A stretch of DNA of 5,002 bases from Actinomycetota bacterium (GTDB lineage Bacteria; Actinomycetota; Actinomycetes; S36-B12). This document shows, one piece after another, positions 1 through 4,905 of this stretch. Every line of letters begins with the position of its first letter. Within the stretch, counting starts at the first letter, position 1. Under the pieces are notes generated by a model. It was not told the DNA's origin. It saw only the letters and a program-made list of their open reading frames with translations, and did not search any database. The stretch spans positions 1 to 5,002 of the forward strand of contig JAQCBM010000173.1 of the NCBI GenBank assembly GCA_027729865.1, given 5' to 3'. A program made the position numbers and the translations under genes.

Positions 1-90
1 GAATCCTTCGAACTCACCTCGAGTGGCAAGGTCGATCGTCGGGCCACCGCAACTCGACTGAACCTCGAGCTTTTCGAGGACGAGTTGTGA
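1..90 (+). CDS. C-terminus of an ANL-superfamily acyl-CoA ligase, probably MenE (o-succinylbenzoate-CoA ligase); 5' part outside the window
   Basis: Frame 1 is open from the left edge to the TGA at 88-90 and gives 29 residues. They include LTSSGKVDRRA, the terminal lysine motif (A10, xxxSGKxDRR) of AMP-forming acyl-CoA and aryl-CoA ligases. Lys-10 of the fragment would be the catalytic lysine that contacts the acyl-adenylate. The tail after the motif is about 19 residues and acidic (ELFEDEL). The fragment alone shows the superfamily but not the substrate. MenE is inferred because the next gene, menA, acts later in menaquinone synthesis and overlaps this stop by four bases (GTGA). MenE activates o-succinylbenzoate with CoA and ATP in the cytosol. 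A fatty-acid CoA ligase is the main alternative. Confidence 0.72.
   Translation, partial: ESFELTSSGKVDRRATATRLNLELFEDEL
63..79 (+). promoter_or_regulatory. Hairpin masking the menA ribosome-binding site
   Basis: CCTCGA (63-68), a five-base loop GCTTT and TCGAGG (74-79) form a perfect six-base-pair inverted repeat inside the last codons of the upstream ligase gene. The 3' arm contains GAGG of the likely Shine-Dalgarno GAGGA (76-80), which lies six bases before the menA GTG at 87. In the transcript the hairpin would hide the site unless ribosomes translating the upstream gene open it. The pairing is visible in the sequence; the coupling role is inferred. Confidence 0.4.
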
Positions 91-968
91 CGTCAACTGC
101 TCAGTGGATCGCCGGAGCTCGACCGAAAACTCTGCCCGCCGCGATCGCCCCGGTTCTGGTGGGCACCGCGCTCGCGGGCGCGAACTGGGTGCCACTGCGC
201 GCGTTACTCGCACTCATCGTCGCGTTGTCCCTTCAGGTGGGCGTGAATTACGCCAACGACTACAGCGATGGAATCCGCGGGACCGATGAAGCTCGGGTGG
301 GACCGGTGCGGTTGGTCGGTCAAGGCCTAGCCCCTGCCCACCGGGTGCGCGCAGCTGCGTTCATGTCTTTCGGCGTTGCTGCGCTGGCGGGCCTTGTTCT
401 CGTTGCGCTCAGTGGGTACTGGTGGTTGCTGTTCGTGGGTGCTGCGTCGATCGCTGCGGCGTGGCTGTACACCGGGGGGCCGCGGCCATACGGCTACGCC
501 GGCCTCGGTGAGGTATTCGTGTTTATCTTCTTCGGAGTTGTGCCCGTGCTCGGCACGCTCTACGTGCAAACCGGCATGGTCGACGTGAAAGCCGTGCTCG
601 CATCGATCGGAGTGGGATCCCTCGCCTGTGCGATCTTGGTCACCAACAACCTCCGGGACATTCCTACGGATCGCGAGGCCGGAAAGCGAACCCTGGCGGT
701 TCGCCTGGGTGATCGACGCACGCGGGGCTTGTTCGGGGTGTTGATCATCGTGGCCTTCGCAGTAGTCCTCGCGATGGCCATTGGTGGTGCGTGGGTACTG
801 CTCGGACTACTCGCCGCTCCCTGGGCGATCCGCCCGGTGCGGGTCGTCGCCGGCGGCGCGAGCGGACCCGGTCTCATCCCGGCTCTGGTCAGCACCGGAA
901 ACCTCGTCATCGCCTACGCCGTGGCCCTGTCCGTGGGCTTGCTCGTCCCAATCATCTTCGGCCTGTGA
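87..968 (+). CDS. menA: 1,4-dihydroxy-2-naphthoate polyprenyltransferase (MenA, UbiA superfamily)
   Basis: MenA attaches a polyprenyl chain to 1,4-dihydroxy-2-naphthoate in the membrane, giving demethylmenaquinone, the penultimate step of menaquinone synthesis. The 293-residue length fits the family. The first Asp-rich motif is NDYSD at 57-61, followed by GIRGTDEARVGPVRLVGQG, a MenA signature. The second is NNLRDIPTDREAGKRTLAVRLG at 187-208, with D191 and D195. These aspartates bind Mg-prenyl diphosphate in UbiA enzymes. Most of the rest is hydrophobic segments, as expected of a multi-pass membrane protein (for example 14-30, 38-54, 92-128, 143-161, 170-186, 213-245, 264-291). The N-terminal WIAGARPKTLPAAIAPVLVGTA is also typical. 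The GTG at 87 overlaps the upstream TGA (GTGA) and is preceded by GAGGA at 76-80, which fixes the start. Its last 162 bases are overlapped antisense by the DUF4229 gene. Confidence 0.97.
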   Translation: MTSTAQWIAGARPKTLPAAIAPVLVGTALAGANWVPLRALLALIVALSLQVGVNYANDYSDGIRGTDEARVGPVRLVGQGLAPAHRVRAAAFMSFGVAALAGLVLVALSGYWWLLFVGAASIAAAWLYTGGPRPYGYAGLGEVFVFIFFGVVPVLGTLYVQTGMVDVKAVLASIGVGSLACAILVTNNLRDIPTDREAGKRTLAVRLGDRRTRGLFGVLIIVAFAVVLAMAIGGAWVLLGLLAAPWAIRPVRVVAGGASGPGLIPALVSTGNLVIAYAVALSVGLLVPIIFGL

Positions 969-1244
969 AGCGGCATCGATTCGGGCGTTGATCCGCCCGA
1001 AGAAACCGCCAACCACCGAACTCATGGCCGCTCGCTGGCGGTTCAGCAGGAAGATGCTGATCAACCCGGACGCGACGATCGAGGCGGCCACGGCCCACAG
1101 CCCTCTCAGCGGAGTGAGCAGTTGCAGCAACAGCCAAGCGCCAATGAACAGCCCCATCCGCATCGCCGTGTAGACGGCGATCGATGAGGCTGCCTTGCCG
1201 TCACGACCGCTCACCCCTCCACGGTACGCGTAGCCGTTCTCCAT
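807..1244 (-). CDS. DUF4229 family small membrane protein, function unknown, with a tail overlapping menA
   Basis: From the ATG at 1244 this is 145 residues; an ATG 36 bases earlier (1280) would give 157. Numbered from 1244, the family-like core is AVYTAMRMGLF at about 23-33, a first hydrophobic segment about 30-45, a second about 49-67 and the basic LNRQRAAMS at 67-75. This is the YTxxRxxLF / two-helix / RQR layout I associate with DUF4229. A helix with FFGRINARIDAA follows, then an acidic, Gly/His-rich, probably disordered tail from about residue 97. The last 53 codons are antisense to menA in exact codon register and end at TAG, the complement of a rare CTA leucine codon in menA. The tail may therefore be accidental read-through rather than selected sequence. 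Neither start has a convincing Shine-Dalgarno. The gene is divergent from the PLDc_N gene and convergent with menA. No biochemical role is known to me. Confidence 0.75.
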   Translation of the reverse strand: MENGYAYRGGVSGRDGKAASSIAVYTAMRMGLFIGAWLLLQLLTPLRGLWAVAASIVASGLISIFLLNRQRAAMSSVVGGFFGRINARIDAASQAEDDWDEQAHGQGHGVGDDEVSGADQSRDETGSARAAGDDPHRADRPGSGE

Positions 1245-1288
1245 CGCCGAACTGTGGCCCAGCTCTCCCCCGGTTACCATTGCCGAAC
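1241..1288. repeat. 12-bp imperfect direct repeat in the divergent DUF4229 / PLDc_N spacer
   Basis: CCATCGCCGAAC (1241-1252) and CCATTGCCGAAC (1277-1288) differ at one base and are 36 bp apart, start to start. On the minus strand each reads GTTCGGCRATGG and holds one of the two candidate ATG starts of the DUF4229 gene. The right copy ends just before the PLDc_N ATG at 1290. It could be an operator pair, a small duplication or chance; the sequence alone does not decide. Confidence 0.4.
1275..1280 (+). promoter_or_regulatory. Candidate -10 box for a leaderless PLDc_N transcript
   Basis: TACCAT fits the actinobacterial TAnnnT -10 pattern and ends nine bases before the ATG at 1290. Transcription would then begin at or within a few bases of the start codon. 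No Shine-Dalgarno is visible before this ATG, which fits leaderless translation. No clear -35 box is seen about 17 bases upstream. This is inference from pattern and spacing. Confidence 0.35.
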
Positions 1289-1289
1289 C

Positions 1290-1595
1290 ATGCTTCGCGT
1301 AGTCCTCGTCCTGCTCGTCGTCGCGCTCTACATTTACTTCATCATCGATGTGGCCCGCACGCCGAAGGGTCAGGCGCGCACTTTTCCTAAATGGCTGTGG
1401 CTACTACTGGTGATCTTGCTGCCCCTGGTGGGCGGGGCGCTGTGGCTTCTACTGGGACGCGCATGGCCAAAAGGCGGTGGCTTCCGACGCAAGCGCGGGC
1501 CCGTTGCCCCCGACGATGATCCTCGCTTCCTCCGCAAGCTTGACGACGACGTCTGGAGTAAGAAGATGCGCCGCCGTCGCGGAGAGGCCTCCTGA
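1290..1595 (+). CDS. Small PLDc_N (phospholipase D-nuclease N-terminal) domain membrane protein
   Basis: This 101-residue protein has two membrane segments (about 2-20 and 36-56) joined by a basic loop. The PLDc_N pattern is clear: IYFIID at 15-20, PKWLWLLLVILLPLVGGALW at 33-52, then LLLGRAW at 53-59. The family normally shows D, KW.W, P..G and LGR at these places. A basic stretch (FRRKRG) and PDDDPRFLRKLDDDVW at 74-89 follow, an acidic FLR tail common in actinobacterial members. The phospholipase catalytic HKD domains are absent, so it is not an enzyme by this evidence. In cardiolipin synthases this domain is the membrane anchor; here it stands alone and its role is unknown. The ATG at 1290 is preferred over a GTG at 1254 because homology begins at MLRVVL and a -10-like box lies just upstream. 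The gene is convergent with ccsB, with 10 bp between stops. Confidence 0.85.
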   Translation: MLRVVLVLLVVALYIYFIIDVARTPKGQARTFPKWLWLLLVILLPLVGGALWLLLGRAWPKGGGFRRKRGPVAPDDDPRFLRKLDDDVWSKKMRRRRGEAS

Positions 1596-1605
1596 CCTCT
1601 ACTGC

Positions 1606-2565
1606 TTACAGTCCGGCGTAGGAATGCAGGCTGTTCACGAAGATATTCACACCGAAGTAATTGATCAGGAATGTCACAAGACCCAAGATCGCGATCCATG
1701 ATGCCTTGTCGCCGCGCCAGCCAGCGGTACTGCGCGCATGCAGGTATGCGGCATAGACGAGCCAGGTGATCAACGCCCAGGTTTCCTTGGGATCCCAGCC
1801 CCAGTAGCGACCCCAGGCGTTCTCCGCCCAGATCGCACCCGCGATCACGGAGAAGGTCCACAGCGGGAAGGCGAACGCGATGATCCTGCTGGTGAAGGTC
1901 TGGAGTTTCTCCGCACTGGGCACCTGCGCCATCGGCCCGTGCCACTCCCTGCCCGAACGTTCGCGACGAGACTGGACCAAGGACAGCGCAGCACTCGAAG
2001 CAGCCACGGTGAAAGCACCGGCGCAGATGATGGCAGCGGACACGTGGATAACCAGCCAGTAGGACTTCAGCGCAGGAACCAGTTGCGCGGCCTCGGTGTA
2101 CAGGACCGTCACAGCTAGGCCGAGCGTGAGAAGCGCGGGCGCCACAACAAACAGTCCGAGCCAGCGCAGATCTCTTCGCAAAGACATCACCAAGAAGACA
2201 ACGAGCACGCCCCACGCGGAGCTGATGGAGAACTCGTACATGTTGCCCCAGGGAACCCGCCCGGCCCAGATGCCGCGAAGGACGAGAGCAACGGTGAGCA
2301 GACCGGTGGCCAGCCAGGTGAGAGACATCGCGACGTTCGCGAGTTTGCGTCCGGGATCGTTCGCGGACTTCGACTCGGGACGATCTAAGACGGCCACGCT
2401 GCCCGACCCGGACGCCACCTGGACGTGGGCCTTCGCAGAAGCGGGACGACGGCCGCTGGCGAAGGATGCCGCGAAGAGGATCATCGCGATGGTGAGCGTG
2501 ACCATGGTCGCGTAGATGGCGGCGTTACTTGCTTCCGCTAGGCCCATGGATTCAGCGGTCGTCAT
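1606..2565 (-). CDS. ccsB: Cytochrome c biogenesis protein CcsB (ResC/CcsA type), heme-handling WWD-domain protein
   Basis: CcsB and ResB form the System II cytochrome c synthase, which exports heme and links it to CXXCH motifs of apocytochrome c outside the membrane. The 319-residue protein has a first hydrophobic segment at about 15-37, a linker of about 45 residues and then a multi-pass CcmC/CcsA domain. Diagnostic motifs are PWGNMYEF at 105-112, H174 in WLVIHVSAA, the tryptophan-rich WWD heme motif WGRYWGWDPKETWALITW at 251-268, H276 in YLHAR and H314 in the terminal SLHSYAG. The three histidines match the conserved ones flanking the heme motif in CcsA proteins. The ATG at 2565 shares ATGA with the resB stop, and AGGGA lies about ten bases upstream, so translation is probably coupled. 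The stop is TAA at 1608-1606. Nomenclature varies: the same protein is called ResC or CcsA elsewhere. Confidence 0.96.
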   Translation of the reverse strand: MTTAESMGLAEASNAAIYATMVTLTIAMILFAASFASGRRPASAKAHVQVASGSGSVAVLDRPESKSANDPGRKLANVAMSLTWLATGLLTVALVLRGIWAGRVPWGNMYEFSISSAWGVLVVFLVMSLRRDLRWLGLFVVAPALLTLGLAVTVLYTEAAQLVPALKSYWLVIHVSAAIICAGAFTVAASSAALSLVQSRRERSGREWHGPMAQVPSAEKLQTFTSRIIAFAFPLWTFSVIAGAIWAENAWGRYWGWDPKETWALITWLVYAAYLHARSTAGWRGDKASWIAILGLVTFLINYFGVNIFVNSLHSYAGL

Positions 2566-4124
2566 CGGCGATCGATCCCTTCACTCGCTTCCAGCAGGTC
2601 GCGGACGTCTTCGGAGACATCTCCTGCTTCGCTCTTGCTCAGTCCTGCGCTCTCCACGAGCGTACTTCCGTTGGGAGCGACCCGCGCCTTAACCCACACC
2701 CGACGACGCCTCGTGAACAAGGACACCGTGAGGCCGAGCGTGGCGAGCACCGCCGCTGCCAGCGCCGCTTCCTTGCCAGGATCGAAGGCGATCTGGAACG
2801 AGGCCCAACGCTGCCAGCCGGTGAACTCGATCTCTCCTTGCCCAAAGACCCACGTCTGTCCGGGCACAAGCGCGCGCAATCCGATCTGCTCCATGTTGTC
2901 GGTCTTCAGCGTGTAGATGCTCTGCGGGATTCCGGAGTCCAGACCCAAGTCGCCTTCCCACGCAGAGAGAAACACCGAGGGGTCGTCTGCGTCGGGGAAG
3001 ATCGAGTGCGGGCCGCGGATGTCGTCAATCGCGGATGTGGGTAGGAAGATGCCCTGGAAGCCCAGTTGCGGGGTGGAGTCGGGCACCTTGATCACACCGG
3101 TGGAAGTGAAATTGCCGTCCTGCGGAAGAAAGACGACGGCATCGTCGAGCACTGTGGCCCCCGATGAGTCTCGGACGATGAACGTCGGTGCGTAACCGTG
3201 ACCCACCAAAAAGATCTTGGCACCAGCGACCGTCAGCGGGTGGTTCACTTCGATCAAATCGGGGTTGATCGGTCCGCCGGGCTCACGCTGCACTTCGACG
3301 GTCGCTTCGAACAGCCGTGGTGAACCACGTTCGGCTTCACTGCGCCCAAACTCCACCGCGAAATCTTCGAGTGTGAATGCGAAGGGCGGAATGGTGTCCG
3401 CGGATGCCAACCGACCCCCGCCCCAAGCGTCGTACTGAGTCAGCGTGTTGGAGAAGCCATTTCCTTCCTTAACGATGACGTTTCCGCGCCATCCGAAAAG
3501 GCCACCAATGGCAACGGCAGCGAGAATCAAAACGAGCGCGAGGTGGAAGACGAGGTTTCCGGTCTCGCGCAGGTAGCCCTTCTCCGCCGATACCCAGACC
3601 TGCGAGTCGGTGACGCCCGTGCGTACCCGCCAACGGTTCTTGCGCAGATAGTCGTTCGCGTTGTCCACCACTTGAGTAGGTGTGAGTGCGGTGGTTGTCT
3701 CCGCGAACGCCTGAAGCCGTGACAGGTTCTTCGGTGCGATCGGCGGCTGGCTGCGCATCGCGCGCCAGTGCACGCCCACCCGAGGCAGGACGCATCCGAT
3801 CAACGAGATGAAAAGAAGCAGGTACACCGCTGCAAACCATGGGGCACCGAACACATCGAAGAAACCGAGTCTGTCCAAAATGGGGCCGATGGTGGGTTGC
3901 TCTTCAAGCCACTCGTCGACCAGGAGCGGGTTGTTGCCTCGTTGGGGCAAGATCGATCCGGGGATACTCGCCACCGCAAGCGCGAACAGCAAGATCAACG
4001 CGGTGCGCATGCTTGTCAGTTGCCGCCAGGTCCAGCGGAGGAAGCCCACAGAGTCCATTGGTGGAGGCGGGGCTTGGGTTTCCAGGGTCGGTGGCGCGGT
4101 CATGGCACCACCAGTGTCTGACAC
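2562..4124 (-). CDS. resB: Cytochrome c biogenesis protein ResB (Ccs1 family)
   Basis: ResB is the partner of CcsB in System II and provides a large extracytoplasmic domain thought to present apocytochrome c during heme attachment. At 520 residues the layout is standard: a Pro-rich cytosolic N-terminus, membrane segments at about 40-58, 95-113 and 189-209, an extracytoplasmic domain at about 210-450, a last membrane segment at about 452-470 and a basic then acidic cytosolic tail. Family features are RQLTSMRTALILLF at 34-47, ASIPGSILPQR at 52-62, NLVFHLAL at 190-197 with H194 in the third helix, and VNHPLTVAGAKIFLVGHGYAP at 293-313. The start is uncertain: GTG at 4124 has no ribosome-binding site, ATG at 4103 (513 residues) lies just after GGTGG, and ATG at 4058 (498 residues) still keeps the whole conserved region. 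It lies 25 nt after ccdA and overlaps ccsB by 4 nt, as in a single operon. Confidence 0.95.
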   Translation of the reverse strand: MSDTGGAMTAPPTLETQAPPPPMDSVGFLRWTWRQLTSMRTALILLFALAVASIPGSILPQRGNNPLLVDEWLEEQPTIGPILDRLGFFDVFGAPWFAAVYLLLFISLIGCVLPRVGVHWRAMRSQPPIAPKNLSRLQAFAETTTALTPTQVVDNANDYLRKNRWRVRTGVTDSQVWVSAEKGYLRETGNLVFHLALVLILAAVAIGGLFGWRGNVIVKEGNGFSNTLTQYDAWGGGRLASADTIPPFAFTLEDFAVEFGRSEAERGSPRLFEATVEVQREPGGPINPDLIEVNHPLTVAGAKIFLVGHGYAPTFIVRDSSGATVLDDAVVFLPQDGNFTSTGVIKVPDSTPQLGFQGIFLPTSAIDDIRGPHSIFPDADDPSVFLSAWEGDLGLDSGIPQSIYTLKTDNMEQIGLRALVPGQTWVFGQGEIEFTGWQRWASFQIAFDPGKEAALAAAVLATLGLTVSLFTRRRRVWVKARVAPNGSTLVESAGLSKSEAGDVSEDVRDLLEASEGIDRR

Positions 4125-4153
4125 CTTGCTAGGGGGCGCTCGCTATGCGTCAT
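4100..4153 (-). CDS. Possible 17-codon coupling ORF between ccdA and resB
   Basis: An ATG at 4153-4151 overlaps the ccdA stop as ATGA. It opens a 17-residue frame (MTHSERPLARCQTLVVP) that ends at TGA 4102-4100, which itself overlaps the ATG at 4103, a candidate resB start, again as ATGA. Ribosomes reinitiating after ccdA could thus be handed on to resB. Both overlaps are seen directly. There is no evidence that the peptide is made or has a function, and the geometry may be chance. Confidence 0.2.
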   Translation of the reverse strand: MTHSERPLARCQTLVVP

Positions 4154-4157
4154 AGCG
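4141..4157 (-). other. Seven-base-pair hairpin over the ccdA stop codon
   Basis: CGCTATG (4141-4147), CGT and CATAGCG (4151-4157) form a perfect inverted repeat. In the minus-strand mRNA the stem CGCUAUG/CAUAGCG encloses a three-base loop and includes the ccdA UGA stop. It sits 17 to 33 bases before the resB GTG. No U-run follows, so it is not an intrinsic terminator. It may affect translation or mRNA stability at the ccdA/resB junction, or be incidental. Confidence 0.4.
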
Positions 4158-4905
4158 CGGTCTCGAATCCAGGAATGGTCACGCGTAGCCAGATGGTGAA
4201 TTGAAGCCACAGGCCGCTGACCAGCAAAATTCCCACGAGCACCAACATTCCCCCACCAATGCGCATGATCCAGGCGTAGTGGCGTCGGATGAAAGCGGTC
4301 GCCTTTGCCGTGCGGTCGATGAACAAACCGAAGGCGATGAATGGCAATCCCAGGCCAAGGCAATAGGCGAAGGCGAGGAGAGCCCCCCGGGCGGCGCTCG
4401 CTTCAGCCAAAGCCAAGGACTGCACTGCGGTGAGCGTCGGTCCGATGCATGGGGTCCAGCCGAGCCCGAAGAGCACGCCAAGGAGCGGGGCGCCGGCAAC
4501 TCCCCAGGTGGGAGCCTTGAGGAGTCGATATTCACGCTGGAACCAGGGCAGCACACCCATGAACGCCAGCCCCATGATGATGACGAGCACCCCCAGGACG
4601 CGGGTGATGATGCCTTCGTACCGCAGGAGCACCGATCCGAGGCCACCGAACAGTGCGCCGTAGGAGACGAACACCACACTGAAGCCGAGCACAAACAGCA
4701 CGCTTCCCAACAGCACCCGCGAACGCTTGCTGCCTGCTGCGAGTTCAGCGCCCGTCAAGCCCGTCACATAAGAGACGTAGCCCGGAGCAAGGGGGAGGAC
4801 ACACGGGCTGACGAATGCCACGAGTCCGGCCAGGATGGCGATGGGGATCGCGATGAGTAGCGAACCACTGGTGATCAGCGTTCCCACATCACCCACGTTG
4901 CTCAC
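4150..4905 (-). CDS. ccdA: Cytochrome c biogenesis protein CcdA (DsbD transmembrane family)
   Basis: CcdA moves reducing equivalents from cytosolic thioredoxin across the membrane to ResA-type proteins, keeping apocytochrome c thiols reduced for heme attachment. The 251-residue protein is almost all hydrophobic segments (about 15-37, 65-90, 99-119, 136-150, 172-196, 211-235). The two redox cysteines are in place: C35 in FVSPCVLPLAPGYVSYVTG and C153 in GLGWTPCIGPTL, each preceded by proline as is characteristic of the family. A third cysteine, C182, lies in a membrane helix and is not part of the active pair. GTG at 4905 gives the longest frame but has no ribosome-binding site. GTG at 4896 (248 residues) follows AGGTGA (4907-4902) at five bases, a match to the anti-Shine-Dalgarno region, and may be the true start. 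It overlaps the resA-like gene by 17 or 8 nt accordingly. Confidence 0.96.
   Translation of the reverse strand: MSNVGDVGTLITSGSLLIAIPIAILAGLVAFVSPCVLPLAPGYVSYVTGLTGAELAAGSKRSRVLLGSVLFVLGFSVVFVSYGALFGGLGSVLLRYEGIITRVLGVLVIIMGLAFMGVLPWFQREYRLLKAPTWGVAGAPLLGVLFGLGWTPCIGPTLTAVQSLALAEASAARGALLAFAYCLGLGLPFIAFGLFIDRTAKATAFIRRHYAWIMRIGGGMLVLVGILLVSGLWLQFTIWLRVTIPGFETAL

Noticed and set aside
560..910. A 116-codon minus-strand open frame inside menA
   Set aside because: It lies fully antisense to the well-supported menA gene, has no family resemblance, and its Pro/Thr/Arg composition is that of a shadow frame.
1254..1289. N-terminal extension of the PLDc_N protein from the GTG at 1254
   Set aside because: The extra 12 residues are not hydrophobic or family-like, there is no ribosome-binding site, and the candidate promoter lies inside this stretch.
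1583..1600. AGAGG/CCTCT inverted repeat as an intrinsic terminator for the PLDc_N gene
   Set aside because: The stem is only five base pairs with an eight-base loop, and there is no T-run after it.
1370..2215. A 281-codon minus-strand open frame overlapping ccsB in another frame
   Set aside because: It shares the strand with ccsB, which has clear CcsA/WWD motifs. The alternative product is Arg/Cys/Ser-rich and typical of a shifted frame in G+C-rich DNA.
4201..4860. A 219-codon plus-strand open frame across the ccdA region
   Set aside because: It is antisense to ccdA, whose motifs and hydrophobic segments are unambiguous. The product is rich in His, Glu, Gln and Ser with no recognisable domain, as expected from the complement of a hydrophobic membrane protein gene.
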